NCBI GenBank assembly: GCA_955652395.1
Contig: CATPBJ010000060.1
Location: 1 to 45,385, forward strand
Source: an uncultured Terriglobales bacterium
GTDB taxonomy: Bacteria > Acidobacteriota > Terriglobia > Terriglobales > Acidobacteriaceae
DNA length: 45,385 bases
Direction: 5' to 3'
Under the pieces are notes generated by a model. That model was not told the DNA's origin, searched no databases, and saw only the letters and a list, made by a program, of their open reading frames with translations. Position numbers and translations under genes: made by a program. Shown piece after piece: positions 41,195-45,385 of the stretch (its first letter is position 1; each line of letters starts with the position of its first letter).

Positions 41195-41534
41195 GCACCC
41201 TCCCCGCCCCTTGGATCCGCGAGGCGAGCCTGTCTGGACACTTTCTGGAAAACCCCAAGTGTAGAGGCTAGAATTTTTTTCAGCAAGTTGAGCCGTTTTG
41301 TGGCCCGTTCGAACCTCGCTGCGCTCCCTGGCTAAGGGCAGGCTACCGAATCTGAGCCTGCAGGCGAAATCCTGTGCGCAGCGAAGGATCTCTACCTAAG
41401 CTGTTCTCCTGACCGGACGCCAAAGCCCCGATTGTCGAACTTCAGCACAGGATCCAAAATTCGTCAGTTCGCAATCCGACAATCGTCAATTTCGAACCAG
41501 ATCGGCCATCTTGATCTGATGCGACCTACCGCCA
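41195..41534. other. Intergenic region before the str promoter
   Basis: No ORF of interest. It holds an 8-bp inverted repeat GATTGTCG (41430-41437) and CGACAATC (41477-41484), and AACCTCGCTGCGCTCCC (41312-41328). Part of it must serve as promoter for the minus-strand surface lipoprotein, but I find no convincing hexamers. Confidence 0.45.
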
Positions 41535-41564
41535 TTGACGATGCGTGAATAGAATTGCTATATT
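41535..41564 (+). promoter_or_regulatory. Promoter of the str operon (rpsL-rpsG-fusA-tuf)
   Basis: TTGACG (41535-41540), 18-bp spacer, TATATT (41559-41564). The best promoter match in the 830-bp gap, and it points toward rpsL. Implied start near 41571. Confidence 0.6.
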
Positions 41565-41570
41565 TGTAAG

Positions 41571-42024
41571 GTTCCGCGAGTTAGGTCTGGCTTGTCTGTA
41601 GGCAGTGGGTTTTACGACGCTGCGCTTCGCGTGCGTGTGTAAAGCCCTGAAAAATGCAGCTGAGCTTTAGCAATAAACGTTTCCGGGGTAATTAAGACCG
41701 GAGGCGCCCTCGCTGAAAGCGTCCTGCGCACACCTTTCACCCGTTGGGAGGCTATGCGGGGCGGTGCTGACGAAACGGAGCAGCTCCCGGAAGGCTCGGG
41801 CTTGGTGCCACCGTCGGCGGCTTTAGTCTGAACGGGAAACCAAAATCTCTCGCCAGCGCTGGGCGCTGCGGGAAGCATGGTTGGCGGGTCCGCCACCCAG
41901 CCCTGGAATCAGGGACAAATCAGGTGCGGCGTCACTACCGCGAGCGTGTGCCTGTACGGGCTGCCGGGCGTCGCTCCCAAGGATCCGAATTAGAAGCACC
42001 AGGAACAGGAGCACCAGGAACAGT
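41571..42024 (+). other. Long 5' leader of the str operon
   Basis: About 450 nt without a convincing gene between the predicted transcription start and rpsL. It contains GGCGG-GT-CCGCC (41883-41894) and CCCTG-GAAT-CAGGG (41901-41914) hairpins, and a TTTTAC...GTAAA fold around 41611-41645. An autoregulatory site for S7, as known in E. coli for the str operon, or another leader structure is possible. None is recognised by sequence. Confidence 0.45.
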
Positions 42025-42025
42025 A
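41996..42025 (+). promoter_or_regulatory. Tandemly duplicated Shine-Dalgarno region of rpsL
   Basis: GCACCAGGAACAG occurs at 41996-42008 and again at 42011-42023, period 15. Each copy carries an AGGA core; the second is 5 nt before the ATG. Confidence 0.7.
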
Positions 42026-42399
42026 TGCCTACTTTCAATCAATTGGTGCGAAGCGGCCGCAAGCGGCCGCGGTACAAGACGGCGAGCCCGGCCTTGCAGG
42101 GATGTCCGCAAAAGCGTGGTGTTTGCACCCGCGTCTATACCCAGACTCCTAAGAAGCCAAACTCAGCCCTGCGGAAAGTCGCGCGTGTCCGGTTGACCAA
42201 CGGAATCGAGGTTACAACCTACATTCCCGGCGTCGGCCACAATTTGCAGGAGCACTCGATTGTCCTGATTCGCGGCGGCCGTGTGAAGGATCTTCCCGGT
42301 GTGCGCTATCACGTGATTCGCGGCACGCTCGACGCGGTTGGGGTCGCCGGCCGCAAGCAGAGCCGTTCGAAATATGGAGCCAAACGGCCAAAAGCATAA
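42025..42399 (+). CDS. rpsL: 30S ribosomal protein S12
   Basis: 124 aa. S12 lies at the decoding centre. [29 protein letters not shown] and [14 protein letters not shown] are diagnostic. The lysines in TPKKPNSA and GRVKDLPGV, whose changes give streptomycin resistance elsewhere, are the wild-type residues. Asp in KDLPG, methylthiolated in E. coli, is present. ATG 42025 is fixed by the family start, though the frame is open upstream. First gene of the str operon. Confidence 0.98.
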   Translation: MPTFNQLVRSGRKRPRYKTASPALQGCPQKRGVCTRVYTQTPKKPNSALRKVARVRLTNGIEVTTYIPGVGHNLQEHSIVLIRGGRVKDLPGVRYHVIRGTLDAVGVAGRKQSRSKYGAKRPKA

Positions 42400-42403
42400 A
42401 GAG

Positions 42404-42511
42404 TCGTTGGTCATTGGGTCGGTAGTCATGGGTCGAGAAATTAAGGGGCGAGCAGGAACGTTTCGCCCGGCAGCTCAAAGCCAGAAGCTAAGAGCCAGGA
42501 GCTAGAAGCTT
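42404..42511. repeat. Two low-complexity spacers between rpsL and rpsG
   Basis: GTCGTTGGTCATTGGGTCGG-type units at 42404-42436, then AGCCAGAAGCTAAGAGCC and AGGAGCTAGAAGCTT at 42478-42511. The second supplies the only AGGAG near the rpsG start (12 nt before the ATG). Confidence 0.65.
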
Positions 42512-42513
42512 AA

Positions 42514-42984
<471 letters not shown>

Positions 42985-43081
42985 TTCCGCAATTATTAGA
43001 GGTTTGAAATTGACCGGTTTTGTCGCTAACGAGCAAGAGTTACGGAAGCAAGAGTCGCAAAAAGAAGAGAGAAAGAAAGCT

Positions 43082-45172
<2,091 letters not shown>

Positions 45173-45226
45173 CAGGCGCGCGCAAGATCGCCCGTCCCAC
45201 CAAAGTAAGGCATACGGAGCTAGGAA

Positions 45227-45385
45227 ATGGCGAAAGAGAAATTTGAGCGTAATAAGCCGCACTGCAACGTGGGGACGATTGGTCACATTGACCATGGCAA
45301 GACCACGTTGACGGCGGCCATCACCAAGGTGTTGTCCAAGCACAACCCCAAGATCCAGTTCCGGTCGTTCGATTCGATTGACAAC
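45227..45385 (+). CDS. tuf: Elongation factor Tu, N-terminal part (cut by the window end)
   Basis: First 53 codons: [20 protein letters not shown] with the P-loop [16 protein letters not shown]-Tu delivers aminoacyl-tRNA to the ribosome. GGAG at 45216-45219 is 7 nt before the ATG. Gene continues beyond the window; 54 bp after fusA, the standard place in the str operon. [16 protein letters not shown] is the acidobacterial-like variation of the region before switch I. Confidence 0.97.
   Translation, partial: MAKEKFERNKPHCNVGTIGHIDHGKTTLTAAITKVLSKHNPKIQFRSFDSIDN

Overview
The window looks like a chromosomal segment from an Acidobacteriota species, probably a soil Terriglobia relative of Koribacter or Sulfotelmatobacter. 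This is inferred from gene families common in that group (DUF5916-type outer-membrane protein, a DUF6893-like micro-protein, a sigma/anti-sigma/YCF48-like pair), from moderately high GC, and from intergenic spaces full of short palindromic and low-complexity repeats. I see no rRNA, tRNA, CRISPR array, prophage or transposase.

Left part (1-15 kb): mostly minus-strand housekeeping genes. They are murB, a CYTH phosphatase, a DedA-rhodanese fusion, a small exported protein, a long-chain polyprenyl diphosphate synthase, yajQ, tatD, metG and larC; a bacilliredoxin and argS are on plus. Two surface-protein genes here are broken (3-281 and 2033-4321). The DedA-rhodanese gene is the most striking locus. 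An in-frame TGA sits where related proteins carry a Cys in the rhodanese active-site loop, the rhodanese domain continues intact for 52 codons beyond it, and a hairpin matching the bacterial SECIS geometry starts 16 nt downstream. I propose a selenoprotein.

Middle part (15-32 kb): a decayed beta-propeller gene, a HEAT-repeat protein, a DUF6569 protein, a sigma factor with its anti-sigma partner (zinc-binding N-terminus, YCF48-like exported end), thioredoxin, lexA with a readable promoter and candidate operator, and an ABC exporter plus TetR unit with a clean palindromic operator. Next come an M20 peptidase, exported msrA and msrB, a frameshifted deazaflavin-type reductase, a CTP-synthase-like amidotransferase that has lost its catalytic His and Glu, a kynureninase-like enzyme and an APC permease.

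Right part (32-45 kb): a TPR-GAF-degenerate GGDEF protein, thiolase plus 3-hydroxyacyl-CoA dehydrogenase (an acetoacetyl-CoA/beta-oxidation pair), ribH-nusB, a large Ig-like/beta-propeller lipoprotein, and the str operon rpsL-rpsG-fusA-tuf (tuf cut by the window end) behind a leader of about 450 nt.

Cross-cutting themes: (1) several dispersed palindromic repeat families, often ending right against a Shine-Dalgarno site; (2) low-complexity GTCGG/GGTCGT spacers that in two genes have become the C-terminal tail of the protein; (3) damage confined to accessory genes while all housekeeping genes are intact.
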